NCBI GenBank assembly: GCA_001695595.3
Contig: MBPM02000069.1
Coordinates: forward strand, 1 to 64,000
Length of the DNA: 64,000 nucleotides
Direction: 5' to 3'
Source of the DNA: Plasmopara viticola
Taxonomy: Eukaryota > Oomycota > Peronosporomycetes > Peronosporales > Peronosporaceae
Every line of letters begins with the position of its first letter. Positions within the stretch are counted from its first letter, which is position 1. Positions 12,100 through 22,861 of the stretch are shown in pieces. Below the pieces are notes generated by a model that saw only the letters and a list, made by a program, of their open reading frames with translations, searched no databases and was not told the DNA's origin. The translations under genes were made by a program, and so were the position numbers.

Positions 12100-13008
12100 T
12101 CACGAGTGGGTTAGCTGATACAGCTTTGCATCGTATAATCTCCATTTCTCGCTATAACGACTAGATTCAAGTTCCGCTCTTAGCGAAACCATGACCTCCC
12201 CAGATGGCTTTTTTTCCTTTAACCACTTGATCAAAAGACCAGCGAGAAATCGTTCGACGATGGCTTTCCAAACGTCCGATGTATAATCTTTCGATTCTTC
12301 GTTGATGATTTTAATCAGCTCGTCTTCCTTGAAGAAGCCCAACTGTAAGAGTTTTTCGACTCCGTAAATGTCCTCGCCCTTATAATCATCGGCAGTCCGT
12401 TCATAGTACAAGACAAACTTGGCCAGCGAATTGTACGAGTGATCTTTTCTCCAACAATCTTCAATGGTTTTAGCACTGCCAAGTAACATTTTTGTATCAG
12501 GTCGAGCGCCATCTAGCAGAGAATACAGGGCTTTAACTTCGGTTACAACCTTTGGCAACTTCAATTGGGTTGTCACGAAGCCTGCGTATTCCGACGCCGA
12601 TTTTGATTGTGGGAGATCGTCTGACGCTTGGAGTGGATGAACTTTTGGGCCGAATTTACGCGCTTTCTTTTTTGGTGGAACAGCTTCTGAGTCAAAATGA
12701 GTTGCAGGCTTTTGTTCTGGCACAGTAACGGGAACCTCACCAGGCTTTTTTTTTAGTTTCGAGAAAAATTTGGCAAAAAAGTTGCTCAGCTTCGCCCAAA
12801 ATCTCTTGAAGACGTCAGCATTAAACGATCTCTCTTCGTTTCCAGAGTCACCATCAAGTACTCCTCTTCGAACCGTTGCTTTTGTGTCTAATTTGTTCGA
12901 GACATTCGTGAGAGCACGACCGTTGGAAGTCACGAGGATCGACTCTCCTCTTGATGTGACAAAGACGACGACAGCAAGGAGCAAAAGGAACACGCTAAGG
13001 CCACGCAT
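12100..13008 (-). CDS. RxLR-type secreted effector candidate
   Basis: A 302-residue secreted protein from the ATG at 13006-13008; the longer frame would begin at a TTG just upstream, so the ATG is preferred. Residues 1 to about 23 form a clear signal peptide (MRGLSVFLLLLAVVVFV core). An RxLR-like motif is degenerate: RALT at 31-34, ahead of a good dEER-type motif NEER at 57-60. The body has a lysine-rich, aromatic segment (about 65-90), a PKKKARKFGPK stretch at 112-122 that could serve nuclear import, and a predicted helical C-terminal half. By family analogy it would be delivered into host plant cells; its target cannot be read from sequence. No near relative is present in the window. It stands alone in a gene-poor stretch, typical of effector genes. 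Confidence 0.82.
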   Translation of the reverse strand: MRGLSVFLLLLAVVVFVTSRGESILVTSNGRALTNVSNKLDTKATVRRGVLDGDSGNEERSFNADVFKRFWAKLSNFFAKFFSKLKKKPGEVPVTVPEQKPATHFDSEAVPPKKKARKFGPKVHPLQASDDLPQSKSASEYAGFVTTQLKLPKVVTEVKALYSLLDGARPDTKMLLGSAKTIEDCWRKDHSYNSLAKFVLYYERTADDYKGEDIYGVEKLLQLGFFKEDELIKIINEESKDYTSDVWKAIVERFLAGLLIKWLKEKKPSGEVMVSLRAELESSRYSEKWRLYDAKLYQLTHS

Positions 13009-13069
13009 GATTGCCAAGAACAAGCACGGCTACGTATGATGTCGGTCCTTTTCCTCTTGTCTTTTAAAC

Positions 13070-13086
13070 ACGAAACGAAGTTTCGT
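13070..13086. promoter_or_regulatory. Palindrome upstream of the effector gene
   Basis: ACGAAAC-GAA-GTTTCGT: a perfect 7-bp inverted repeat with a 3-base spacer, 62 bases upstream of the effector ATG. It resembles a dimeric transcription-factor site, but no known oomycete regulator can be assigned. Confidence 0.35.
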
Positions 13087-13962
13087 AGAAGGCTCGAAAT
13101 GCAGAATGGTTTCGCTCCGGAGTCAAGGAGAGCGTGCGTTTCGTGCGAAAACGATTTTACCATCTTCGTATGTCATCATCGCACCAAATCCAACTTCTTT
13201 GCCACGGTCAACTCACCAGCTGGACGAATTTACTGGATGCGTCGTGGACTATAAACATAAAACTCCAAAACGAAGCCTTAATAAGGCCTACATTGATCTT
13301 GGGAATCAGACCAGATTTAGAGACGGTGTTGTATCCCAGCGATTATACACCATATGTCTTCGTATATACTTGATTCTTCTGATTATCACAACTTGTGGTC
13401 AACAAGTCTCATTTATAATATCTGAAAGGTTCGATTTTACCGACACTCTATTCCTCACGCATCAGCTGTCACTACTGTGCAAATACCTTTGAGTGACTGC
13501 AGTGACTGAACAAACAACTCATGGCTACGTTTGCAAATTGTGGTCATATAGCTTTGATGGAAAAATACACGCCGATAGACCGGTGTATTGTATCTTATAT
13601 GTACTGCAGTGAATGCACTCTTCGATATTACTGTATCCTATCGCCGCGATACTACTTTTATTGTCGAGCTTGACAAGAGTTGACGCTGTATGAATAATAA
13701 TACTTCAAGGCAATTACGCGCTCCGGAAAACATGTTTTTATGACTTCGTTAAACAAAATTCTTTTATGAGGTTAGGTGCCAGCGCATTGCACATCATGGT
13801 CATTCTTGCAAATGTATCCAGCAATTAATCCTCTCGATCTGATTCCCATGTAAGACACTGGTAGTAGATTTCCGGCTGCGTTTATTCTTGTTGTGAGTTC
13901 GTAATTGAGCTAATCATTAGCTTGGAATCCCTAATTTTCTCACAAATCTCCTACGCGCAACC
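13087..13962. other. Divergent intergenic region
   Basis: Lies between the minus-strand effector gene and the plus-strand EF-hand fusion gene, so it should hold both promoters. Short overlapping frames at 13036-13492 lack conserved domains. No TATA-like or initiator element could be assigned with confidence. Confidence 0.45.
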
Positions 13963-15513
13963 ATGTCGACGCTTACAAGTACTGACATGGGCGAGCTCAA
14001 GCGTCCTACTACACGTGTCCACGCGCCTCCAGGTGGTGGCTCTAGCCTACGCTTTGGTGACGACTCGACCTCTGTGTCTCCAAACCTCTCGACTCTGCCA
14101 CCGACTCGATCCTCTCCAAACGCAAGTACAAAGATACAAGTGCAGCCCGAGCATCAGCTCCGACCTGATGTTCCTCAGCCTTCTGCCGCCATGCGTGTAG
14201 CTCTTGTCAAGACCAGCAACGACGGTGAGATCGTAGACGTGGCCGTGCAAAATTGCCAAGCCAAGCTTCAGGCACAAGCTGTGAGCTTTGAAATTTTTAC
14301 CGTCTCGAACGTGGAGCAGCTCCCGTACGCTGCTAATAAACTCACAACGTGTGGCTTTAACGGTATCCTTTGCTTTGGCTTTCTACATACGCAAGAACCT
14401 CAATTTGCTGCGCTCAGCGCTGCAGTGACGAAAAGTCTCATGCAAATCAGCGTCAAGAACGTACGTCCAGTGGTACAAGCTGTGTTCATTGGGGAGCCTC
14501 GCGTAGCGTCGCTCAAGGTGCGAAGCGGCTGGGGCGCCCACTTTGCAGACGATCTTCTCGCTTTGATAACGCTAGGTGGGTTTGCTGCGCCCGTGGCCCA
14601 CTCTGCGTCGCGTGGTGGCAACGTGATGCCAGCTACGCTACTCCATGGATCCAAGACGGTGAAGCAATCGCTTGAAATGTTACGAACTTCATTGTACGAG
14701 CACGGAGCCAAGGGTATACGAGCATTGGGACGCAAATTTCGCATCATTGACGACGACGGGAACCGGTCATTGAGTCTCGAGGAGTTTCTGAAGGTCATTC
14801 GAGAGCATGCATTGGAATTGAGTGAAAAGGAAGGGATCGAGTTGTTTTCTTTCATTGATGCCAACCACTCGGGAAGCGTCAACTTTGATGAATTTCTACT
14901 TGCTGTGCGTGGAGAATTGAACGAGCGTCGTCTGCAATTGGTCCTCGCAGCTTTCAAACTACTTGATGCAGATGGAAGTGGCGTGGTGGAGCTAGACGAC
15001 CTGAAGATCAAGTATCGAGCCAGCGAGCATCCAGACGTGCTGCAAGGCCGCAAGACTGAGAACGAGGTGCTTCTTGAGTTCCTAGACACGTTTGACGGTG
15101 GGGAAAAGGATGGGAAGGTCCATCCCAATGAGTTTGTGCGGTACTATACCAACATCAGTGCGTCCATCGACGACGACGCGTATTTTGAACTCGTGATTCG
15201 CAATGCGTGGCACATGAGTGGGGGAGAGGGCTGGGCAGCCAATACGACGTGTCGTCGGGTCCTTGTCAAGCATGCCAATGGCTCGTACACGATCGAAGAG
15301 GTGAAGAACGACTTGGGCATTGGAGCTGGAAATGTCGAAGCCATTCGCACGAACCTTCAGGCGCAGGGGATTGACGACGTTCAATCTATAAGCACAAGTG
15401 GCCACGTGCAGATGGAGAGCGACGCAAACAAACGTGCGAGTGACAATTCCAACCCACAAGTAGCACGGAAGAAATTACACGGCGCCGGTGCCAGCTCCAT
15501 CATCTTTGGCTAA
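13963..15513 (+). CDS. Lumazine-synthase-like / calcyphosin-like EF-hand fusion protein
   Basis: 516 residues from ATG 13963. After a low-complexity leader (1-75), residues about 77-205 follow the lumazine synthase fold: QLPYAANKL at 119-127, the GFNGILCFGF strand, and a conserved PVV. The usual R-G...H active-site run is replaced by HTQEPQF, so the catalytic His becomes Gln and enzyme activity is unlikely. Residues 245-425 resemble calcyphosin, with four EF-hands. Loops are D263-E274, D299-E310 and D335-D346 with canonical ligand spacing, plus a 13-residue loop at 378-390. The segment YYTNISASIDDD...RNAW is typical of calcyphosins. A further conserved tail (about 426-470) reappears in the pseudogenes. 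Probably a calcium-responsive adaptor, perhaps multimeric through the lumazine-synthase fold (inference). Convergent with RPL12; three decayed relatives lie at 55.9-60.6 kb. Confidence 0.9.
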   Translation: MSTLTSTDMGELKRPTTRVHAPPGGGSSLRFGDDSTSVSPNLSTLPPTRSSPNASTKIQVQPEHQLRPDVPQPSAAMRVALVKTSNDGEIVDVAVQNCQAKLQAQAVSFEIFTVSNVEQLPYAANKLTTCGFNGILCFGFLHTQEPQFAALSAAVTKSLMQISVKNVRPVVQAVFIGEPRVASLKVRSGWGAHFADDLLALITLGGFAAPVAHSASRGGNVMPATLLHGSKTVKQSLEMLRTSLYEHGAKGIRALGRKFRIIDDDGNRSLSLEEFLKVIREHALELSEKEGIELFSFIDANHSGSVNFDEFLLAVRGELNERRLQLVLAAFKLLDADGSGVVELDDLKIKYRASEHPDVLQGRKTENEVLLEFLDTFDGGEKDGKVHPNEFVRYYTNISASIDDDAYFELVIRNAWHMSGGEGWAANTTCRRVLVKHANGSYTIEEVKNDLGIGAGNVEAIRTNLQAQGIDDVQSISTSGHVQMESDANKRASDNSNPQVARKKLHGAGASSIIFG

Positions 15514-15975
15514 AGGTCAAATAAGACAGGGTTGCGATTTTGAAAGAAACAAGACTCTGATGATCTAGAAAGCACTATTATCGACCTGATATTAAGAAAT
15601 AGCTAGCTAAACCATGAAGTCAACGCTTTACCGAGTCTAAATAGTCAGGTGGGGGAGGTGTGTGGGGCTCAACTTGCTTCACTTTGTCCTCATTCCGGAT
15701 CAGAGTATATTAAAGTATTGAAATTTGGCGATCATTGCCCCACAAGTCTCCATCCCCCCTAAGCTCGATGATGCAAATACTCACGCACCTTTCGCCAATC
15801 CACGAGCGCTACCTGTCAATCAATCACACACGACACGACCAAAGAAATGGATCAACACGCAACACCTTTTTCGCTCAGCAAACAGATTCCCAAGATCGTA
15901 TTTCCAGCCAATTGAAACGACCTTCTTTGAGGTCATACAGGTTCGCTACCACCACAAAGAGATCTAATTCAGTGC
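15514..15975. other. Convergent 3' intergenic region
   Basis: 462 bases between the ends of the EF-hand fusion and RPL12 genes. It should contain both transcript ends; no distinct gene is supported. Confidence 0.5.
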
Positions 15976-16473
15976 TTAGTTGTCTGGAATGTCCAGCTCG
16001 CCTTCGGTAATGAGACGCTGGATCTCCGTCGGGGTCTCGCCGTTGACTGTGCAGCCAAGCGACGAAGCCGTGCCGAGAATCTCTTTGACCGTACCAGCAA
16101 GATTGCGAGCCATCGAGCGCTCGCGCATGATGCGGGCCACTGAAATGACCTGATCGAGCGACAAGTTGCCATCGTGCTTGATGTTCTTAACCTTCTTACG
16201 GTCACGCGGAGGTTCCTTAAGCTCCTTGACTAGAAGCGAGGAGGCACTGGGGATCAGCGTGACTGTGGCTTGACGGTTCACAATCGTGAGCTTGATCGTC
16301 ACATTCAGACCCTTCCAGTCTTGAGTCGCCTTGCAAATGTCCTCGCCAATCTTCTTGGGAGACAGACCGAGAGGACCAACCTTGGGAGCCAGAGCGGAAG
16401 CAGGGGCAACCTCGCCGCCCACCGTACGCAGAACGACGATCTTTTCTTCGCCAGCTGGAGGTGGAGCGCCCAT
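15976..16473 (-). CDS. RPL12: 60S ribosomal protein L12 (uL11)
   Basis: A 165-residue protein, exactly the usual eukaryotic L12 length. It would bind the GTPase-associated centre of large-subunit rRNA and help recruit elongation factors. The start chosen is the ATG at 16471-16473 ([11 protein letters not shown]); an open 48-codon extension upstream is not conserved and is treated as leader. The N-terminal domain contains [28 protein letters not shown], and the C-terminal RNA-binding domain contains [18 protein letters not shown]. The tail [16 protein letters not shown] is typical of eukaryotic L12. Intronless, and convergent with the EF-hand fusion gene. Confidence 0.97.
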   Translation of the reverse strand: MGAPPPAGEEKIVVLRTVGGEVAPASALAPKVGPLGLSPKKIGEDICKATQDWKGLNVTIKLTIVNRQATVTLIPSASSLLVKELKEPPRDRKKVKNIKHDGNLSLDQVISVARIMRERSMARNLAGTVKEILGTASSLGCTVNGETPTEIQRLITEGELDIPDN

Positions 16474-17372
16474 GGTGTTTATAGAGGATGCAAGTGAAAA
16501 GGGGCGAAGCTTGGGGACTGAGACCAAACTTGATTGACCGAGCACAAGAGTGGCATAGCTCCTCGTCCAACCACGTGATTTAGGTACGAAACCCAACACT
16601 GGGGTTGCAAACCTCAAACGGATTTTTGATCTCTATTTTGTAAAAAAAGCTGCAGCTTTCTGACATTTAGAAATCCGTAAGGAATCAAGGCGGATGCTCG
16701 GAAAGCACGTCAATAGCTTTGGAGCGATGGTATGCCTGACGATCATGGCTTTGCTGATATGAAAAAATCCATAGTTTGCGCGATGTAGAAGCGCGTCAGC
16801 AAACTTATAAAGGTTCCTAAGCTTGTTCTAAACTCGAAGGAAATACTATGCATCTTTTTTAAGACAAGTAGGGCGAATTTATAGTTTCATCAAAGATGTT
16901 CCATAAAGTCTTTTAAAGAATTCAGAAGAAGAGGTTGCACTCGAAACCTTTCAAGTGTGTATTACAAAGCAGGTATCGCTGTGCAATTAAGTCGGCAGTA
17001 GTATTCGATGCCAAAGCATCCAGACATGTTGTTAAGCTCATAGCCACGCTTCTGGATGTATACGCATATGAATATTGACCTATAGATTATATTAGGTACT
17101 TATCTATGTAATTCAATCGTCAACTTTTGTAACAAATAAAGCAATCGCTTTCCTTACACACCAAGTACCATTTCAATCGAATCCTGATTTCTAGCGCATA
17201 TCTCCACGCCACATAGCGGCAAAGGTCTGAAGTCAGGGACACTTTTGGAAGCAAATGAAGCTTGAGTCGGCGGTCATTTTGGGCGAGAGAAGATACGTTT
17301 TTTGGTTGTTGAAACGATTAGATGGCTTAGCATGTACAACAGGGTGTTATTGTTTGTGAAAGCTTATGAGAC
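16474..17372. other. Gene-poor interval upstream of RPL12
   Basis: Contains the RPL12 leader and promoter side, then AT-rich sequence without a supported frame or repeat. Confidence 0.45.
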
Positions 17373-18168
17373 GTGCCAGAAATTTTGCTCAAGGCTCTTC
17401 TCGGGTCAACATTTCTGGCTTACTTTTGGAAGTCCTCATGCGTCTACTCTGGCTTGAGCTTACCGGAAGCTAATGTTGATACGGGCAAAGCAGAGAGTAT
17501 GCGATACTTAAGCAAGATGGTGCATTTGACACCTACTCTTGTCAGTACAAAACTATTCTAAATGATATTTTTAATGGGTATCGTCTTCTCGACACAATGG
17601 TGTCAAACCCGAATCCGCGTTTCGTCGTTGCACTTTTACCAACGCTGTTTGAGTATTGGATACTTACACGCTGATGCGAAATCCGATTATTTTTAAAGTT
17701 AGGCGGAAAGAGTCGACTGTGTGCTCGCAGATTTACTGCGTTACGTGCGCCAAGGCTTCACAATGGTGGACCGATTGGTTGTAAATGGTTGAGTTTGCAC
17801 TCAATAATGTGATTGGCGCAATGACAAGATCCACATTCCTTTGTATGCACGGACTTACGCACTTAAAAGCTCCGCTCACCGTCAAAAACAGTATTTTTTC
17901 TGAATTGACTAAAGAGAGACAAAAACAACATTTTTTATGTTCTCTCATTCGAGACTGGCTATCTTACGGCAGCTATTATCTGACCACGCAAAAAGCCAAT
18001 GCAATTGTATCCGAACAAAAGAAATTGTCAGACAAGTATGAAGGAGATAATTACTTTCCTTCATCGGAAATGAGAGATATTTCTTACCTACTAAAGCTCT
18101 ATTGTAAGCTTTTGCATTCAAACAAAATGATTCACCGTTTTTGTCGGACCTTTCGCGATTACAATTAA
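17373..18168 (+). pseudogene. Ty3/gypsy integrase remnant
   Basis: Decayed gypsy pol fragment. Successive blocks in the plus strand are YLSKMVHLTPT (start of integrase core, near 17503), SNPNPRF...LLPTLFEY (near 17605-17660), and WWTDWL, a stop, then MVEFALNNVIGAMTRSTFLCMHGLTHLKAPL (from about 17763). The end part, AIVSEQKKLSDKY and SNKMIHRFCRTFR, corresponds to the region after the integrase core where intact elements have a SNKL.PRF.GPF motif. Several stops and frame changes make it non-functional. No LTRs or gag were found nearby. Confidence 0.8.
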
Positions 18169-20613
18169 CCTTTTTAGAGCTATGTCGACGTACATACATC
18201 GTATGTGTGATGTCTGGAGAAGTAGTCGATGCTCTCCTATTACGATACTTAGAGCTTCGAGTCGTAATTAAGTCTTCTTATACTCCTGTCACTGCTTTGA
18301 GCTGCTGTCGTTGCGCTCAAACTTGATGAAAGGCGAAAAAAAAGCATACAATGTAGATAGTGATTAAGGCTACCGTCCTAAGGGCCAAAATGCTGACTTA
18401 CAGGGCTTTGCACTTGGCAAACCATGCGCTTACAACGAATAAAATTAACCTTCTTGCGCAGCTCAGTCAAGCTGTAGAGCTCATAGCTTACATAGCCAAA
18501 CATTTTAATTTTGGGGCCGAGATCATCCCGAAGCATTCGCGGTCTGTCTGCCAGTATTAGCAATTGAACTATTAATCGCGTACAACTAATCACACAGGGT
18601 CTGTTGACCCTAATCTGAAGTCCAAATTGGAGGCTAGAGCACCCTCTTTCGGCAAATCTTGGTTGCTATGGCCAGTAGTACATCCGCGTAAAATGCGTCT
18701 TAAAGTCGATGCGCTTTCCGACGTCAAAATTTTCTTTCAAGTTAACAGATTTTTCCACTTCACAAAGCATACGGGATTTGCCAAATTTGGCTATTCAAGG
18801 CCGTTGCGGTCTGAGCTTAGAATCAACGGGCTCTATGTAAGTAAACGAAAGCCTATCGGCTTCATGCTAGAGAGTTTGGGTGTTACTTCATATTCGCGCT
18901 TGGAGCTTGAGCGCACAGCATCTGGCTTTAAATTTAGCTGAATCCACCAAGTTTTGGACCTGCTGGACAACGACGGCTTGCAATTGCTTTTTTACTGCTG
19001 TCGGTATTACAAATTATCTTAAATTTTTTTGAAAATTCAGTAATTTACATTTTGCATCCAAGACGTGCTTTGCGGAATTTTAAACGTTCATATAATTCAC
19101 GTTTATAGGTACCTTAAGGTCGCATCTGAGCGATGACTAATTTGGATCCAAGCTTGTTACATGTATGCCACACGAGGAGTGATTGTAGAAGGGCCGTCCC
19201 ATAGATAAGCGTTATGCTGAAAGTCGTGGCTTGCATTTGATAACACTATACAACAATCTCTTTCTCATCGGACCCGCTGTTTAGAAAAAAGATATTACTC
19301 GCCGGACGGCGATATTTGTCACAACTCGACGGTAAGTGAGTGGCAATGACTGCTTGGTGGCTTCGGCCACTGAATCCACTCTCCGCCTTCCTTATGGTTT
19401 CCGATATTGGCGCTATCACATAACAGGTCAAAATTTTGATGTCAAGGATTTTTATGAACTTAACTATTATACGGGTGAGGCCTCCGCAAGACCGATGAGT
19501 CTATTGTCGTGTGATGAAATCTTTTAATTCTTATCTCCAATTGATGGTGTCGTTTGACAGCATTGTCACTAGCTTGGGGCTTTGTAAGTTAGGCTGTTGC
19601 TTGCCTCAGCGTTTGTGGAGGCTTTTGTATAAAATGAGTAATTCTCATTCCTCTTCTACTATATGTGATCTAAGGTTTACGTGATGAGTTGGAACATATA
19701 GCTGAGGTTTTGTAAAAAAAGCTTTCGTCTTATTTAATCTGGCTATAGTATGAATGTTTAAGAGATGCCACGGAGCAAAATAAGTATTTTTTAATGAAGT
19801 GTTTAATACAAGGAAGTTAAGAGGGGTCGAATTTATACATACAAAAGTCTTAGATGCAGAGGCAAACTTTTTCCTATCACGGCTGAGATGAAGCACCGAG
19901 CACAGGACAACGCTGTCAAACGGCTTCATCATTCACTAAAGCCCCAACGGTGTTAAAGTTGTCATCAGACTCACTAGCCATATGAATTGCTTTATCATTA
20001 AAGCCGAAAAGTTCATAGTGATTGTCAGGGGCCGTTCCTCAACCTGAAATGCCCATCGTTTATAATGTCATCAATATTCGAGACGAGGAGAAAAAGTATG
20101 AAATCAAAAACGACATTTTTCGGACAGTTTATTTGCCAAATTCACCGACGCAAAGAAAAGTAGGCTTCGCGCCTCACATATCGCCGGGCACAGACGCAAA
20201 TCGCCGTCCCGTGAGAATTGTATTTAGTGGAAGAGATGGGAGGCCAGCCCAACTGATGCAAGTTTTGACGCCGAGCAGTACGCTGATCTTTTTTTGCGCA
20301 CCACAATGTCTCATCAGAGATCCCTCCTTGTGGAAATCTCACGACAGCTGTGTGCGCTAAGAATTTTCGCTCTGAAAATTCACCCAATTTATAGAGCATG
20401 TACTTAAACATTCAAAATTGAGAAGTAAGTGGAGGTTTTTTCCCTCAAATACATGTTTAAATCTGTTTATAATTCGTGGTTATCAAATATTACGCATTGT
20501 AAAATAAACAGAGGACATATTTAGATTGGTGTCTATTAAAAGACCTTTATAGACTTTCGAGTTTCATTCTGCTTACTTGACACCCTTCTTCTATTAATAA
20601 TTTGAAAGAAAAA
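18169..20613. other. Gene-poor interval, possibly gypsy-derived
   Basis: No supported gene. Frames here begin at non-ATG codons (for example those starting at 18627 and 20022) and show no domain. The left part may be the remaining tail of the gypsy element at 17.4-18.2 kb. Confidence 0.4.
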
Positions 20614-20623
20614 GTTAGCTTTG

Positions 20624-20953
20624 TACAATGTAATGTAATGTAATACGTTATCGCGTTGCCAAGTTATGCACGTGCTAGGCTCAGTCTGGCTAGTCCACGG
20701 CATAGAGTGGCGTCCGCATACGTCGGGTCTCGATCGGCGGGCAGTGCAGCCAGCACCGAGGTCGTGAGGGTCTTTCATTATTTTGCTTAGCTCTGACTTG
20801 GTTAGATCCCAGGTGGCGCCCGGTGCGGGAGACCGTCGCGTCGAGGGTGAGACTCGTTAGAGACCTGCAGATGCCCGAGAGCACCAGCCCGAAGCGCGCG
20901 AGCATTTAGCCCCCGCGCTTGGAAGGAGGGCGTCACCCCAACCTTTTCCAAGC
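20624..20953 (-). mobile_element. SINE-like element, copy 1
   Basis: A 330-bp non-coding element in minus orientation, ending in a TTACA-type repeat tail at 20624-20645. It is flanked by a perfect 10-bp target duplication GTTAGCTTTG (20614-20623 and 20954-20963). The same sequence recurs at 22.5, 45.7 and 48.9 kb. A 71-codon frame inside it is shared by copies but is probably incidental. The short length, simple tail and variable-length duplication point to LINE-assisted retrotransposition. No tRNA-type A and B boxes were clear by eye. Confidence 0.88.
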
Positions 20954-20963
20954 GTTAGCTTTG

Positions 20964-22520
20964 AACACTGTTCCATTAAAGTACGTTAAATCCCTTGGAT
21001 TGTACTTAATGTTATCTACATTCCGAGCTATCAATCAGCTGATAAAGAAAACCGAATAGTCTGCAAGAAGGCTGGCGATCAGCCGGGTCGTGTTACGTAA
21101 AATTAATACCTCTGCACCCAAGGACGTGCCTATTCGAGAGGAAGCTCCTGCAAAGGATGCGCCTAGGCTGTGGGGGAGAGCCTTGAAAAGTTTGTCCGAC
21201 AGAAAGCCGCTCAAGTAGAAAGAATCTAGAGAATACCACACCAGCGCGACTAGGAACGCGCATCTATCGTTATCTCTCGTTCAGTAACCCAAAGACACCT
21301 CTGCTTTTGGAGGATAAAGTGCCAAGTAAAGCTGGGATAATCCAGTTGGCACTCACCTTTATTATCGCCCGCTTAAGCTGGACACAAGCTTTGGACACGG
21401 GAGAATGCTAAGAAAAGGGTTTTATCTCTCGGAGATACGCCTCAAAAATTGTTGGACTTGTTGATTAGCTTACCACGCAAAAGGCTGTGCTCAAAAGATG
21501 ATTAAAACGCCTGATAATGTGCAAAGGACATGACTGGACATGATTTGCTATGTAATAAGCGTATGATCCGGAAGAAAGCGGTAAAATTATAAATGATAAC
21601 CTTCGACAAATATGTCGGGAGTAGCTAGAATTCAAGCGCGGCCTTACAACGGCTATGCGCGCGTTTCGATCATCGCATTATTTTCCGCTCAAGTGTTATT
21701 CTCAGTCTCTTTTAAAGCCACCAAGGGTGTTTGCTTCCCGTCCGGGGATACTATTGCCACCGCGGCTTGGTTGAAAAACTCGCCTTGGCGTTAAGTATCT
21801 GTTAAATTACATAGAGATGACTCGCCATCAGCATAATGGAAGCCCTCACAGGTAAGAGAGTGCAATCATCACGCGCACCTGGTTATTTTTAATTAAGGCC
21901 ACCTCAGTGGCTCACTGATCGAGACGAAAAGATTCGGTTTATATTTTAAATGTAAAGCACAACTGTTTGACATTCACCCCATAGTAGAGATTGAACTATC
22001 GATTCCCCATGCGCGAGCACTTAGCTTTCTTTGGATGAGATGCAGGTAGCTACATGACCCATTTCTAGGACTGAGTTTTGTAGTTCTAATTAATACTTAA
22101 GTGGGGCGTCACGCTCCATATACCTATTCTTGAGTATGCCTTGGCTGTGATTGCTCGTCCATGGGAACCAAACTGGATATCTTTCAATCCTGAGTCGAGC
22201 AACTAGCCAAGTATGCCACAAAGTCAGTTAACGCCCCTCGTTACGATCTACCGTTTGAAATTTTTCAACCAGTGAGTATTAAAATTGCTCGCAGCACTTA
22301 CACCGCGACACGATAAAGCTGCTTGGTAGCGGGTCGGGCTGCAGACTTTTCAGGTACATAGAATCCATCAAGCCTCTTATGCAGTGTATACTGCTTGCTA
22401 AAAAAAGGGAAAAAGGTGGTCCCACTCACTGTGGGACCTTGTAAGGGTATAGGGCCCGTGTGGGCGTGGGATTGGCTACAAGTTTTACCAGGTGTGACGG
22501 GGTCTCACAGCATCTTTCAC
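20964..22520. other. Gene-poor interval
   Basis: No supported gene. A 60-codon ATG frame at 21612-21794 has no recognisable domain. Contains the hairpin at 22418-22438. Confidence 0.4.
22418..22438. repeat. Short perfect hairpin
   Basis: GGTCCCAC-TCACT-GTGGGACC: an 8-bp perfect stem with a 5-base loop, 83 bases left of a SINE-like copy's target duplication. Function unknown. Confidence 0.6.
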
Positions 22521-22531
22521 AGAGGGAGCAT

Positions 22532-22850
22532 TGTATTGCATTACGTTATCGCGTTGCCAAGTTATGCACGTGCTAGGCTCTATGGCTAGTCCACGGCATA
22601 GAGTGGTGTCCGCATACGTCGGGTCTCGTTCGGCGGGCAGTGCAGCCAGCACCGAGGTCTTGAGGGTCTTCCATTTTTTTGCTTAGCTCTGACTTGGTAA
22701 GAGCCCAGGTGGCGCCCGGTGCGGGAGACCGTCGCGTCGAGGGTGAGACTCGTTAGAGACCTGCAGATGCTCGAGAGCACCTGCCCGAAGCGCGCGAGCA
22801 TTTAGCCCCCGCGCTTGGAAGGAGGGCGTCACCCCAACCGTTTCCGATAA
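22532..22850 (-). mobile_element. SINE-like element, copy 2
   Basis: A 319-bp copy of the family, minus orientation, with a shortened tail. The perfect 11-bp target duplication AGAGGGAGCAT lies at 22521-22531 and 22851-22861. It shares the 71-codon frame of copy 1 with few changes. Confidence 0.88.
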
Positions 22851-22861
22851 AGAGGGAGCAT

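Noticed and set aside
16474..16617. 48-codon N-terminal extension of RPL12
   Set aside because: Ribosomal protein L12 has 165 residues from the internal ATG, exactly the family length; the extension is not part of the known protein.
20690..20905. 71-codon frame conserved in three SINE-like copies (also 22586-22801 and 45781-45996)
   Set aside because: The frame starts and ends inside a GC-rich repeat with low divergence between copies, is disrupted in the fourth copy, and has no domain. Shared ancestry explains it without coding.
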